Shown here: piece by piece, positions 8,344-16,453 of the stretch
Layout of the letters: each line of letters begins with the position of its first letter
Position numbering within the stretch: position 1 is the first letter of the stretch
Assembly: GCF_021432065.1 (NCBI RefSeq)
Contig: NZ_CP090365.1
Location: forward strand, 1 to 64,000
Direction of reading: 5' to 3'
Source of the DNA: Photobacterium sp. TLY01
Lineage (GTDB): Bacteria > Pseudomonadota > Gammaproteobacteria > Enterobacterales > Vibrionaceae
Length of the DNA: 64,000 nt
Program-made: the position numbers and the translations under genes
Notes under the pieces: model-generated
The model's input: the letters and a program-made list of their open reading frames with translations, nothing else
Told to the model about the DNA's origin: nothing
Database searches by the model: none

Positions 8344-8856
8344 TCAGGCTGCCTGGCGCTGGCATTGCATAGAGAAATGATTCTGCGGAGTAATGTGATA
8401 CCACATTTCGAACTGCGCTGCGTTTTTACCTTTCATCACCGGCTGCAAGAAGATGCGGTAACCCATGAGATCGCGCTGCGCATCATAACCAAAAGGATTA
8501 GCCTGATTGGGGTCTGACAGAATTTCCCGTTTCATTGATAAAGGTTTTAAACGGTATTCACCTTCCAGCGACTCAAGGTGATAGTCGACAAATAAGTTGA
8601 ATTCCAGCTCAGTTTTGCCCTGATCCTGATAGCGAATCCATTCTTTAGAGCTGACTTTTCCATCATGATGAAAGTCATAATTCACCCAGCTCTCTTCCTT
8701 ATCTGATGCCTTCTCATCCGGCAGGCACTGCCACTTACCCACCAACTCTGACATGGATGCCAGATCCGTGGTGGCGTGCACATTGCTGGCCAGCCCAAAC
8801 TGAGTCGCCAGCAACAAAGATACGGCCAGAGATCTGCCCTGCGTCCATGAGTTCAT
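8344..8856 (-). CDS. Exported hypothetical protein
   Basis: A 170-residue protein beginning with a signal peptide (MNSWTQGRSLAVSLLLATQF, cleavage after SNVHA). The ATG at 8856 is preferred to a 44-residue longer reading because AGGTGA lies five bases upstream and the signal peptide starts there. The mature part begins with a lipocalin-like pattern (LVGKWQCLPDEK, then SWVNYDFHHDGKVSSKEWIRY), typical of small periplasmic beta-sandwich or lipocalin-like folds, followed by FQLP-like strands and MWYHITPQNHF. Two cysteines (WQC and MQC near the C terminus) could form a disulfide. I do not recognise the family. It ends close to the antiporter gene, convergently. Confidence 0.65.
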   Translation of the reverse strand: MNSWTQGRSLAVSLLLATQFGLASNVHATTDLASMSELVGKWQCLPDEKASDKEESWVNYDFHHDGKVSSKEWIRYQDQGKTELEFNLFVDYHLESLEGEYRLKPLSMKREILSDPNQANPFGYDAQRDLMGYRIFLQPVMKGKNAAQFEMWYHITPQNHFSMQCQRQAA

Positions 8857-8947
8857 CCATTCACCTACATGATTATTGTCAGATTCATTTCCTAACATAG
8901 CGAACTTAAGATAATGTCTCCACAAGCTTTTACCAAAATCAGACATT

Positions 8948-8971
8948 AAAAAAGGAGCCATCGCTCCTTTT
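8948..8971 (-). terminator. Intrinsic terminator of the 9008 gene
   Basis: On the minus strand AAAAGGAGC, loop GATG, GCTCCTTTT followed by T residues. It lies 37 bases downstream of the stop of the 9008-9415 gene. Confidence 0.75.
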
Positions 8972-9007
8972 AAATATTCAGTCGTCATTCAGGCCATAAT
9001 TCAGCGC

Positions 9008-9415
9008 TTAAGATGACTTTGCCTGAAATTGCCCAGCATGCGTTGCGGCTTGGGTTTTCTCAGTGCCGCTCGTCTTGTTTGCCAGCCTTTCTGCTATATT
9101 AGCCAGTAAATGTTTGACCGGCACAATCGGCCCCATCATATTCACCCGCATCGCAGACCCCACGGCCCCCAAATGCAACTCCGAGACGTCAGAGGCCGAG
9201 TAGTTGTACTTATAGTTAAACTTGTCGATCGCTAGATGAAGCAGATCAAACTCCTTCCTGTGACAAGAAATATATGCACGCCAATACATAGCATCCAGAA
9301 CTTCATCAGACGAGTAAGCCCGCAGAATAAAGCGCCAGCTGCCATCTTCACCGTAGAAATCCAGCGGGAATATCTGTTTTGTTTTTCTTTTGTTAAACAA
9401 GGTAAATCGATCCAC
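9008..9415 (-). CDS. Hypothetical protein with GTG start
   Basis: A 135-residue protein I do not recognise. It has a basic start (DRFTLFNKRKTKQIF), then FPLDFYGEDGSWRFILRAYSSDEVLDAMYWRAYIS, and a C terminus that looks disordered (KTSGTEKTQAATHAGQFQAKSS). The GTG at 9413-9415 is the first possible start because a TAA stop precedes it directly, and no strong ribosome site is visible. A clean terminator follows, which supports a real transcript. No signal peptide or membrane helix. Confidence 0.5.
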   Translation of the reverse strand: MDRFTLFNKRKTKQIFPLDFYGEDGSWRFILRAYSSDEVLDAMYWRAYISCHRKEFDLLHLAIDKFNYKYNYSASDVSELHLGAVGSAMRVNMMGPIVPVKHLLANIAERLANKTSGTEKTQAATHAGQFQAKSS

Positions 9416-9635
9416 TTAGCCAGCGAGACTCATAGGATTATCCAAGGATTGAAACAGATTGGAAGCAAAAAATAATAAATTTGACATTCGGATTCAGGAA
9501 GTCATCCGCGTCTGGTTATGAAGTGATTTGAATGCTTGAGGATTCACCAAAACGCCACCTGATTGTAGGAGTCGGGGTAAAACGTCTGGATGCAATCTTC
9601 GGGAGGATACCATAAAAAAAATGCATTTTTCAGGC

Positions 9636-9663
9636 TTGTAGAAAAAATAACTGCGCCTATAAT
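9636..9663 (+). promoter_or_regulatory. Sigma-70-like promoter ahead of guaC
   Basis: TTGTAG (9636-9641) and TATAAT (9658-9663) are separated by 16 bases. The predicted start of transcription, near 9670, falls at the very edge of the hairpin at 9671-9696. The region 9416-9635 to its left has no gene I can support. Confidence 0.55.
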
Positions 9664-9670
9664 GCTGAAA

Positions 9671-9702
9671 ACCGGAGCGTCTGCCAACGCTCCGGTTTTT
9701 TT
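9671..9702 (+). terminator. guaC: Terminator-like hairpin in the guaC leader
   Basis: ACCGGAGCGT, loop CTGCCA, ACGCTCCGGT, then T residues: a perfect 10-bp GC-rich stem with a U tract, reading in the plus direction. No plus-strand gene lies upstream between 8335 and this point, so it has no gene to end. It sits right after the promoter at 9636-9663 and about 95 bases ahead of guaC. It may be an attenuator, a 5'-stabilising hairpin, or the end of a very short RNA. Confidence 0.6.
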
Positions 9703-9795
9703 GTGCCTGCTCTTCAGGAAACTTGCTATCTGCCAATAGCGCATTACTGACGAGCAATATCCGATAATCACAGAGAAGATAAAGAAGGAACTTCC

Positions 9796-10839
9796 ATGCG
9801 TATCGAACAAGACCTGAAACTGGGATTCAAAGATGTACTGTTTCGCCCGAAACGTTCAACCCTGAAAAGCCGATCTCAAGTTGAATTAACCCGCGATTTT
9901 ACATTCAAGCATAGCGGTCGTCAATGGTCAGGCGTTCCTATTATTGCCGCCAATATGGACTCAGTCGGCAGCTTTGACATGGCTAAAGCACTGGCAAAAC
10001 ACAATGTCATGACCGCCATTCACAAACACTATAGTGTTGAGGACTGGGCCAGTTTCATTCAAGAAAACAGTGCTGATGTCCTGAAACACGCCATGGTCTC
10101 AACCGGTACATCAGATGCTGATTTTCAGAAAACCAAAGACATCATGGCGCTGACCGACGATCTGATGTTTATCTGCATTGATATTGCAAACGGTTACTCT
10201 GAGCACCTGGTCGAGTACGTGGAAAAAGTCCGTAAAGCATTCCCTGATAAAGTCATCAGCGCGGGTAACGTCGTCACCGGCGACATGGTGGAAGAGCTGA
10301 TTCTGGCGGGTGCAGACATCGTCAAAGTGGGTATCGGCCCGGGTTCAGTGTGCACCACTCGAGTGAAAACCGGTGTCGGCTACCCGCAACTGTCTGCCAT
10401 TATCGAATGTGCGGATGCCGCACACGGCCTGGGTGGACAGATCATTGGCGACGGCGGCTGCACCTGCGCCGGTGATGTCTCGAAAGCCTTCGGCGGCGGC
10501 GCCGATTTCGTGATGCTGGGCGGCATGCTGGCCGGCCATGAAGAAAGCAACGGCGAAATCGTTGAAAAAGACGGCCAGCAATTCATGAAATTTTACGGGA
10601 TGTCATCCCAGAGCGCGATGGACAAGCATTCTGGCGGTGTTGCCAACTACCGTGCCGCTGAAGGAAAAACCGTCCTATTGCCTTACCGTGGCCCGGTTGA
10701 AAACACTATCCAGGATATCATGGGCGGCGTGCGCTCAACCTGCACCTACGTTGGCGCGGCGAAGCTTAAAGAGCTAACCAAACGCACCACTTTCATCCGT
10801 GTTCGTGAGCAAGAAAATAACGTGTACGGGAAAGAATAA
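9796..10839 (+). CDS. guaC: GMP reductase
   Basis: GuaC reduces GMP to IMP with NADPH, releasing ammonia, and so links guanine and adenine nucleotide pools. The 347-residue length equals the enterobacterial enzyme. Visible hallmarks are the N-terminal [30 protein letters not shown], the catalytic-cysteine loop [47 protein letters not shown] and the C-terminal [17 protein letters not shown]. It has no CBS domain, which separates it from IMP dehydrogenase. It is a single gene with a leader hairpin upstream and an intrinsic terminator at 10861-10886. Confidence 0.97.
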   Translation: MRIEQDLKLGFKDVLFRPKRSTLKSRSQVELTRDFTFKHSGRQWSGVPIIAANMDSVGSFDMAKALAKHNVMTAIHKHYSVEDWASFIQENSADVLKHAMVSTGTSDADFQKTKDIMALTDDLMFICIDIANGYSEHLVEYVEKVRKAFPDKVISAGNVVTGDMVEELILAGADIVKVGIGPGSVCTTRVKTGVGYPQLSAIIECADAAHGLGGQIIGDGGCTCAGDVSKAFGGGADFVMLGGMLAGHEESNGEIVEKDGQQFMKFYGMSSQSAMDKHSGGVANYRAAEGKTVLLPYRGPVENTIQDIMGGVRSTCTYVGAAKLKELTKRTTFIRVREQENNVYGKE

Positions 10840-10860
10840 CTCGGTTTTTTCGAAGTATTT

Positions 10861-10886
10861 AAGGCCGCTTTTAAGTGGCCTTTTTT
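10861..10886 (+). terminator. guaC: Intrinsic terminator of guaC
   Basis: AAGGCCGC, loop TTTTAA, GTGGCCTT followed by T residues, with one G-U pair. It starts 22 bases after the guaC stop. Confidence 0.85.
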
Positions 10887-10901
10887 ATACCCCAAATAGC
10901 C

Positions 10902-10924
10902 AAGTGTCTACAAAGTGTCTACAC
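10902..10924 (+). repeat. Short tandem repeat GTGTCTACA
   Basis: AAGTGTCTAC is followed immediately by AAAGTGTCTACA. This is a perfect short direct repeat between the guaC terminator and an integrase relic, so it may be a remnant of an attachment or recombinase-binding site. Confidence 0.35.
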
Positions 10925-10996
10925 CTGAGAAATTTTTCTTTCTCCTCTGGCCTTGATTATTCCAACAGCTATGCCTTCATATTTCAAAAATCTAAT

Positions 10997-11117
10997 ATGG
11001 CGAAACAGCGACTAAGGCCGAGAGTGTTAAACACACGCATTTAGATAACCAATACAGAGATTACGAACTGGGATTATTTAGTAGCACCACACGAAGTGAA
11101 TCGTTTAATGAAACCTA
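10997..11117 (+). pseudogene. Remnant of a tyrosine recombinase (integrase) N terminus
   Basis: Reading from the ATG at 10997 gives MAKQRLRPRVLNTRI, an in-frame TAG, then ITNTEITNWDYLVAPHEVNR and LMK before the resemblance ends. This recalls the start of phage-type integrases, which have a basic leader, then a (Y)LTPDEVERLI-like block opening the core-binding region. The in-frame stop and the abrupt loss of similarity indicate a decayed fragment of roughly 40 codons. It follows the tandem repeat at 10902-10924. The identification is by eye only. The rest of the gap up to 11228 shows nothing else. Confidence 0.4.
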
Positions 11118-11228
11118 TAACCTCCCCAATCAGCACTTCACACAATCCCCCACTCCACCCAGATTTAACATTTCCCCTCATGTTGAACAGCCGCTATCCA
11201 TGCTACATTGACGGCCTGTTTGTGATTT

Positions 11229-12554
11229 ATGGCAGCACTATTTTTCATGCTTACTGAATGGTTTACTTCTCACAATATTCATATTGAACAACTGATTGAT
11301 CTCGGCGAGGTGCTAGGATTGATCGCCGGTATCTCTGTCGTCATTCATTTCATCCTGCACCGCGGTGTGATTCTGTGGCTGAACCGGTTTACCGGGCATA
11401 GCGAAACGCTCTGGCACCAAGCTGTGTTTGGCAAAAAGCTCTTCAGCCGGTTTGCTCTGCTGATTCAGGGCATTGTGATTGCGGTGCAAACGCACTTGTG
11501 GCTGTCTGACGACAGCGCCGTGTATGAGATTTTGCAAACTTTCACGTCGCTGTGGATCGTGCTGTACAGCTTACTGACACTCTACGCGGTATTGGGTGTG
11601 ATTGAAGTGCTGTTAAGCCGGACGCAGGCTGGCCGCAATATGCCGTTGCGAGGCATTTCGCAGAGTCTGAAAATCATCTTTTTTGTGGTTGCAGCCCTGC
11701 TGAGTACCTCGATTTTGATCGGTAAATCTCCGGTCATACTGCTCAGCGGTCTGGGTGCGATGACCGCAGTGATCATGTTGGTGTTTAAAGATCCGATTCT
11801 GGGACTGGTGGCAGGCATTCAGTTATCCGCCAATAAAATGCTCAGTGTTGGCGACTGGCTGGAAATGCCGAAATACGGTGCCGACGGTGATGTGATTGAT
11901 ATCAGTCTGACCACGGTGAAAGTGCAGAACTGGGATAAAACCATTACCACGATTCCGACTTATGCGCTGATTTCAGACTCATTTAAAAACTGGAAAGGCA
12001 TGCAGCAGTCAGGCGGACGCCGTATTAAGCGCAGCGTGCTGATTGACGCCACCAGCGTGCACTTTCTGGCCGATAACGAGATTCGCTATCTGGAAAAAGC
12101 TCAGCTGCTTGAGCCGTATATCAAACATAAAGTGGCAGAGATCAATCAGTACAACGAGCAAAAGAAGTCGGATTTAGGCTGCCGTATCAATGGCCGCCGC
12201 TTAACGAACCTTGGCAGTTTCCGTGCGTATCTGGAACGCTATCTTCGCCAGCACCCGAATATTCATCAACACATGACATTAATGGTGCGCCAACTGCCGC
12301 CTTCACACGAAGGGATATCGCTGGAAATTTACTGCTTTACCAATACCACGGTCTGGGTGGAATACGAGCAGATCCAGTCGGATATTTTTGATCACCTGTA
12401 TGCCGTGCTGCCCGAGTTCGGATTACGCGTCTCGCAAGCGCCAACCGGCAGTGATTTTCGCGAATGGCACTATGCCAGAAGCTCAGCCACCCCACAGGGG
12501 ATCGCATCCGATACGCGTTCAGCGCAAATATCTGAACCGATGAAGATGAATTAA
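11229..12554 (+). CDS. MscS-family mechanosensitive channel, YbdG-like
   Basis: A 441-residue inner-membrane channel of the MscS superfamily, close in length to E. coli YbdG (415). Several helices lie in residues 1-175. The pore-lining TM3-like stretch and following beta domain read KSPVILLSGLGAMTAVIMLVFKDPILGLVAGIQLSANKMLSVGDWLEMPKYGADGDVIDISLTTVKVQNWD, in pieces typical of the family. The C-terminal alpha/beta vestibule has VRQLPPSHEGISLEIYCFTNTTVW. The protein probably opens on hypo-osmotic shock. The start at 11229 is the first ATG and lacks a strong ribosome site; the ATG at 11247 is an alternative. Confidence 0.87.
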   Translation: MAALFFMLTEWFTSHNIHIEQLIDLGEVLGLIAGISVVIHFILHRGVILWLNRFTGHSETLWHQAVFGKKLFSRFALLIQGIVIAVQTHLWLSDDSAVYEILQTFTSLWIVLYSLLTLYAVLGVIEVLLSRTQAGRNMPLRGISQSLKIIFFVVAALLSTSILIGKSPVILLSGLGAMTAVIMLVFKDPILGLVAGIQLSANKMLSVGDWLEMPKYGADGDVIDISLTTVKVQNWDKTITTIPTYALISDSFKNWKGMQQSGGRRIKRSVLIDATSVHFLADNEIRYLEKAQLLEPYIKHKVAEINQYNEQKKSDLGCRINGRRLTNLGSFRAYLERYLRQHPNIHQHMTLMVRQLPPSHEGISLEIYCFTNTTVWVEYEQIQSDIFDHLYAVLPEFGLRVSQAPTGSDFREWHYARSSATPQGIASDTRSAQISEPMKMN

Positions 12555-12565
12555 AGACGCAAATG

Positions 12566-12598
12566 AGTCAGGGCAGACTGAATCTGTCTGTCCTGACT
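12566..12598 (+). repeat. Palindromic copy of the GACAGAC repeat after the MscS gene
   Basis: AGTCAGGGCAGAC, loop TGAATCT, GTCTGTCCTGACT: 12 of 13 arm positions pair. It starts 11 bases after the MscS stop and includes the core of the dispersed transposase-associated repeat. It may act as a 3'-end hairpin; there is no T tract. The following stretch to 12993 is AT-rich and otherwise empty except for the promoter of the next gene. Confidence 0.55.
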
Positions 12599-12993
12599 GA
12601 ACCTGATTATTGCGATGCTTTAAAAAGAATAATTAGTCACATCTTATTTTTTAATCGATGCTCAGCATTATTCTTTCTATCCTCTTTCGCTCTGAGATTA
12701 TAAACAACCCACTCTTTATCAAAAGGCACCCGATTTACTTTTCACGCTGCCATTTTGAATAGCCAAGCAATAAATCGAAATAAAACACCCCGCTATGTGC
12801 ACAACAGAAAATCCATATAGAGCACTGATATTAATAGATTTATTCACAAAACCGCTTCTAGTTTATTGTATTTCATGTACAATCCCGTCCGACATTTTCA
12901 TCAACCACTTAGATTAGTTTTTGGTGAATTATCTTTTTGATACGCCCTTTTCTGTCGTATCCCTTTCAACAACTCACAAACCCAAGGTAAACA

Positions 12994-13389
12994 ATGAAAA
13001 AGCTGTTTTGTTTATTTATTGCTCTGTTCATGCTGAATGGCTGCGCGGCCATGTTTAGCGGTACCAGCCAGGAAGTCAGCATTCGCAGTAAAAGCCCGAA
13101 TGCGAAAATTTATGTTAATGAGCGCTATATGGGCCAGGGCCAGGTTCTGACGTCGTTTAAAAAGAAAGAAGAATACACAATCCGTGTAGAAGAAAACGGT
13201 TGCGAGTCAGTGATCCCAGTGTCTAAATCTTTTGATGCCACCACACTGCTGGGTATTTTCATCGACTACGGCCTTGTCTCAATCCTGGTGATTGATGGCG
13301 CGGCAACAGGTTCATGGCAGGAATTTGATCAAACCAACTACCTGGTTGATGCAGAATGTCAGGCTGAAGCCGTCACCGCTGCTATCTGA
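12994..13389 (+). CDS. Small lipoprotein, PEGA-like
   Basis: A 131-residue predicted lipoprotein. The signal has lipobox LNGC (Cys19), giving a mature CAAMFSGTSQEVSIRSKSPN start. The next part, PNAKIYVNERYMGQG then EYTIRVEENGCESVI, looks like a PEGA-type beta domain, in which surface lipoproteins present short strands. A hydrophobic segment LLGIFIDYGLVSILVIDGAATG is at residues about 85-107. The residue after the lipid Cys is Ala, which predicts outer-membrane sorting. AAGGTAAAC gives a good ribosome site. Role unknown. It is a single gene with a hairpin downstream. Confidence 0.7.
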   Translation: MKKLFCLFIALFMLNGCAAMFSGTSQEVSIRSKSPNAKIYVNERYMGQGQVLTSFKKKEEYTIRVEENGCESVIPVSKSFDATTLLGIFIDYGLVSILVIDGAATGSWQEFDQTNYLVDAECQAEAVTAAI

Positions 13390-13429
13390 TTGATCTCTCC
13401 TTATTGACAATCATTCCCCCGCTAAGACA

Positions 13430-13455
13430 AGAGCAATCCTATTCAGGATTGCTCT
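13430..13455 (+). terminator. Hairpin after the lipoprotein gene
   Basis: AGAGCAATCCT, loop ATTC, AGGATTGCTCT: a perfect 11-bp stem 40 bases after the stop codon. No T tract follows, so termination is less certain than the structure. Confidence 0.5.
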
Positions 13456-13493
13456 GTGAATATCAGAGTTCATTCACCACAAAAATCAACCCA

Positions 13494-13618
13494 AGAGTGC
13501 CTGTCCTGTTAATTTGGTTCATGACGCAAAAGTGTCTGTCCCTCTAATTTCTTCCGTTACTACTGAGCCATAAACGTGCCTGTCCTGCTAACTTCTAAAG
13601 TGTCTGTCCCGTTAATTT
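13494..13618 (+). repeat. Array of four transposase-associated repeats
   Basis: Four direct copies with the consensus AGTG(C/T)CTGTCC(N)GTTAATTT lie at 13494-13515, 13528-13550, 13574-13593 and 13597-13618. Spacing is irregular (14, 24 and 4 bases between copies), unlike a CRISPR. This is the densest copy group in the window. Confidence 0.7.
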
Positions 13619-13728
13619 CCGGCACCGGAACAAGGATGAATTCTTCGAACAGCTTCACTAAATTCTGATGAAATAACAGTCAGCCCAAGCACCTGTGATA
13701 GCCTGAACCGTCTAATCTTTGGAGAGCA

Positions 13729-14517
13729 ATGATGGTTAAATTTTTATTTCTCGCACTTCCATTTTTTATCGTATTTGGCGTACATGCTGAAGCTGGTAAC
13801 GCACATGCGGGTTACACGAAAATAGATGAAGTGGACGGCAGGATGGTCAGTTACTTTAATTTTCGTGCCGAAAATATCACTGAAAACCGGGCCATTACCT
13901 CTTTTTATCCGCTATCCATCCAAAGCTATTCAAATGTCTCTCAACGAAGAAAAAGCCTTGCTGTGATTGCAGAGAATCTCTCTCAGACAGCATCCAATGA
14001 TTATTTATTGCAGTTCAGCAACGACGAGATCGATGGCGACATCCTGTTTTTCTTAACCTATGGCTTAGGCATTCTGAGTACCCGGAAAGAATTAGTTCAG
14101 GGCGTAACACTCACATCGAATGATGCCTTCAGGGTGAAAGCAAAGCTGAATGAAACCTATCAACAGGTCTCTGAAAAATTAACGGCGAGAAATTTTCTCT
14201 CGTCCCTGACCCGATCAAAATCAGGCAACCTGGCGGTCTATTTTGACTGGGAAGGCGATTGCAGCCAGATGGCGCCAAAAACGACAACGACGATTCCGGT
14301 GAATAACGTCGCGGTGAATATGACCGTTTGGTGCGATGCTAAATCCAATGCACTGACTGCCACACCCAACTCGCGTGAAGACTTGCAGTCTGTCTATGAC
14401 ATCTTCTCAATGAACGAATGGGCGACCATACAACTGCCGCAAACACAGCATGAGGTCAGATTCTGGGTGGCTGGATTTCAGCAAAGCTGGGCATCGGCAA
14501 ATCAGAAAGACCTGTAA
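13729..14517 (+). CDS. Exported hypothetical protein
   Basis: A 262-residue protein with a signal peptide (MVKFLFLALPFFIVFGVHAE, cleavage near HAEA). The mature part is soluble and mixed alpha/beta, with ENRAITSFYPLSIQSYSN, a hydrophobic DGDILFFLTYGLGILS, and C-terminal NEWATIQLPQTQHEVRFWVAGFQQSW. Two cysteines (GDCSQM and WCDAK) could pair. I do not recognise the family. GGAGAG precedes tandem ATG codons at 13729 and 13732; the second is spaced better. A palindromic repeat hairpin begins 6 bases after the stop. Confidence 0.6.
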   Translation: MMVKFLFLALPFFIVFGVHAEAGNAHAGYTKIDEVDGRMVSYFNFRAENITENRAITSFYPLSIQSYSNVSQRRKSLAVIAENLSQTASNDYLLQFSNDEIDGDILFFLTYGLGILSTRKELVQGVTLTSNDAFRVKAKLNETYQQVSEKLTARNFLSSLTRSKSGNLAVYFDWEGDCSQMAPKTTTTIPVNNVAVNMTVWCDAKSNALTATPNSREDLQSVYDIFSMNEWATIQLPQTQHEVRFWVAGFQQSWASANQKDL

Positions 14518-14522
14518 CCTGA

Positions 14523-14556
14523 ATCGGGACAGACGAGATAACCTGTCTGTCCCGAT
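14523..14556. repeat. Perfect palindromic copy of the repeat, possible bidirectional terminator
   Basis: ATCGGGACAGAC, loop GAGATAACCT, GTCTGTCCCGAT: 12 of 12 arm positions pair. It holds two inverted copies of the dispersed repeat core and lies between two convergent transcription units, the 13729 gene and the ebo operon. No strong T tract is seen on either side. Confidence 0.6.
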
Positions 14557-14591
14557 AATCTTACTGCACAACAACCACCAAAGAGCCCACA

Positions 14592-14610
14592 AGAGTACCT
14601 GTCCCGTTAA
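14592..14610 (+). repeat. Single transposase-associated repeat
   Basis: AGAGTACCTGTCCCGTTAA, five bases beyond the stop of the last gene of the ebo operon. It is the rightmost clear copy in the window. Confidence 0.55.
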
Positions 14611-14615
14611 CGTGA

Positions 14616-15656
14616 TTACTCACCCGATGGTCTGAGACGTGGTGCTTTCAAGTCACTCCAGACACCAGCGCCGCGTTTTTCCGGCACGGCCTGCAGTGCT
14701 TTGTTGTCCTGCTGGGCCTGATACGTAAACAGCTGACACTTGGGCAAAGGCTGCGCTGTACACATCTGGCCGACTGTGTCCCAGGTATCTGCTGCCTGAG
14801 GTTGTTGCTTACGAAAACTGGTGTAGTTCTGACTGACAATAGGGGCTTTTGCGGTTTGCGAATCTCCCGAGAAATAGAAAGACTGCGGATGTCTGTACCA
14901 TTCGCCGGTCGCAGCGTCAGGCGACAGTGCTTGATTGAATGCATAACCAAACAAGATCGGCTCCGGTCCTTGCAGGGTCAGCGCATAGGCCTGTACTGAT
15001 CCATTCAGCAACGCGCTCCGGTTGGCGCTATACGGTAAGTGCTTGATAAAATCCCGGCGAGGCGGATGATTTTGCGGCGAGAACAAACAACATTCCGGCA
15101 TATCGGCTGGCCTGTCTTCCGGATAAGTCAGGAAGTACGCCTTATTTCCGAGAGACACAAACGAGCAGGAATATTCGTTATTTTCTATCGGGAAAATGGG
15201 CAGGCAGTATTTGTGATAATGCTCCATCATTGCCCCTTCACCATCACCGTCTGCTGGTTTGTATGTGCTGTCGTAATAGGTCGTGCCGTATGACACCGTA
15301 TAATCCTGCGGACTCAGTGTAGAAGGCGGGTTGGTGTAAGGCGGCGGATTATCCGCATAGTTCTGGAACACCCGGAACATGGTCCAGTCGCTGATCCAGT
15401 ACTCCGGATACTGAGGATCGCTCGGATCGCCCGCCTGACGCTGTGGCAGGCAGTTAGACGCAGGCTGACAGCCAAAATCATTATGCACACCCATCGTAAA
15501 ATACACATCCGGGGCATCATCATTGTCAGCAGCATGAACAGCGCTACTCATAACTCCTGCAACCAGAGCGCCGACTGCCAGGACATGAGAACTCAGGGCG
15601 CCGGGCGTCAGAGTACTGAACAGCAAACCTCTTTTTTCTGAACAAAACAAACTCAT
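14616..15656 (-). CDS. Cys-rich exported protein, last gene of the ebo/VioB-like operon
   Basis: A 346-residue protein with a long signal peptide (hydrophobic VLAVGALVAGVMSSAVHA, cleavage near residue 42). The mature part has about ten cysteines in pairs (FGCQPASNC, YCLPIF, YSCSF, ECCLF, MCTAQPLPKC), suggesting periplasmic or secreted disulfides. Aromatic and Pro-rich blocks such as EYWISDWTMFRVFQNYADNP and MMEHYHKYCLPIFP are visible. I do not recognise the family. The start ATG overlaps the VOC gene stop as ATGA, so it is translationally coupled to the operon and probably part of the same pathway, acting outside the cytoplasm. Confidence 0.65.
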   Translation of the reverse strand: MSLFCSEKRGLLFSTLTPGALSSHVLAVGALVAGVMSSAVHAADNDDAPDVYFTMGVHNDFGCQPASNCLPQRQAGDPSDPQYPEYWISDWTMFRVFQNYADNPPPYTNPPSTLSPQDYTVSYGTTYYDSTYKPADGDGEGAMMEHYHKYCLPIFPIENNEYSCSFVSLGNKAYFLTYPEDRPADMPECCLFSPQNHPPRRDFIKHLPYSANRSALLNGSVQAYALTLQGPEPILFGYAFNQALSPDAATGEWYRHPQSFYFSGDSQTAKAPIVSQNYTSFRKQQPQAADTWDTVGQMCTAQPLPKCQLFTYQAQQDNKALQAVPEKRGAGVWSDLKAPRLRPSGE

Positions 15657-16444
15657 GGCTTCACTCCCTGAATCCGGCGAATTAATCCCAGCTGATTGCG
15701 CTGCGGGTCGGTAAACATGGCAATCGACACCATTTCATCCCCTAAGGGCACTGTGACTTCCGGCATAATCACTTCACCGCCCATCTGAGCAATCTTCTCT
15801 AAGCTGAGGGCGATATCGTCCACCTTGATATAAAAACCGGCGTACGCATGAAATCCGGGCTGATCGCTGACTTTCGCAATGCCGCCGCTCAGTGTCGCGT
15901 TCTGGTCGGTACTGATGGTATAAAAAGGCGCTTCCGCAGAGCCCGTCATCTCAATCGCCCAGTCAAACAAGGGCCGATAAAAACGCTCGACCAATGCCGA
16001 AGGATTCGCTGTCACGATTTCATTGAAATCAAAGGGCGTTTCGGGAAGCGCTGCTACCTGCCCGGCTCGCGTTACCGCTTTCATCACCCCAAAGTGGTTT
16101 CCCTGCGGATCGCACAGCACAGCCAGACGGTACTGCCATTCCCCGAGCGAAGACGCCATTGCGGGCATCACGATCTGAGCGCCAAACGATACTGCTTTTG
16201 GCAAAAATGTATCGATCGCCTCAACCTGAATATAAAACAGCGTATTTTGAGAAAACCCCGGTTCGTCCGAGGTTTTTGTCAGCAGACCAACCGGTGCACA
16301 GCCCGGTGTGGAAGATCGGATAGCGTACAGGGTTCCCTGATCATCAATACGTTGAAACTGCCAGCCAAAGACCTCGCCATAAAAATGGCTGAGGTCATAG
16401 GGGGATGGCGTGACAATCTCGTGGAAAACAAACGGATTCGTCAT
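15653..16444 (-). CDS. Two-domain VOC (glyoxalase/dioxygenase-fold) protein
   Basis: A 263-residue protein with two VOC domains, residues about 5-125 (FHEIVTPSPYDLSHFYGEVFGWQFQ ... LAVLCDPQGNHFGVM) and 135-258 (FNEIVTANPSALVERFYRPLFDW ... IAMFTDPQRNQLGLI). The fold covers metalloenzymes and drug-binding proteins. His8 of the first domain could bind metal, but the second domain has Asn at the matching place, so catalysis is uncertain. It is nine bases downstream of the ferritin-like gene and overlaps the next gene by four. In this operon it may process or bind the pathway product. Confidence 0.8.
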   Translation of the reverse strand: MTNPFVFHEIVTPSPYDLSHFYGEVFGWQFQRIDDQGTLYAIRSSTPGCAPVGLLTKTSDEPGFSQNTLFYIQVEAIDTFLPKAVSFGAQIVMPAMASSLGEWQYRLAVLCDPQGNHFGVMKAVTRAGQVAALPETPFDFNEIVTANPSALVERFYRPLFDWAIEMTGSAEAPFYTISTDQNATLSGGIAKVSDQPGFHAYAGFYIKVDDIALSLEKIAQMGGEVIMPEVTVPLGDEMVSIAMFTDPQRNQLGLIRRIQGVKP

Positions 16445-16453
16445 ACGCCAGCC

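Noticed and set aside
13494..13618. Possible CRISPR array
   Set aside because: Only four short, diverged copies with spacers of 14, 24 and 4 bases, and no cas gene; these are transposase-associated repeats.
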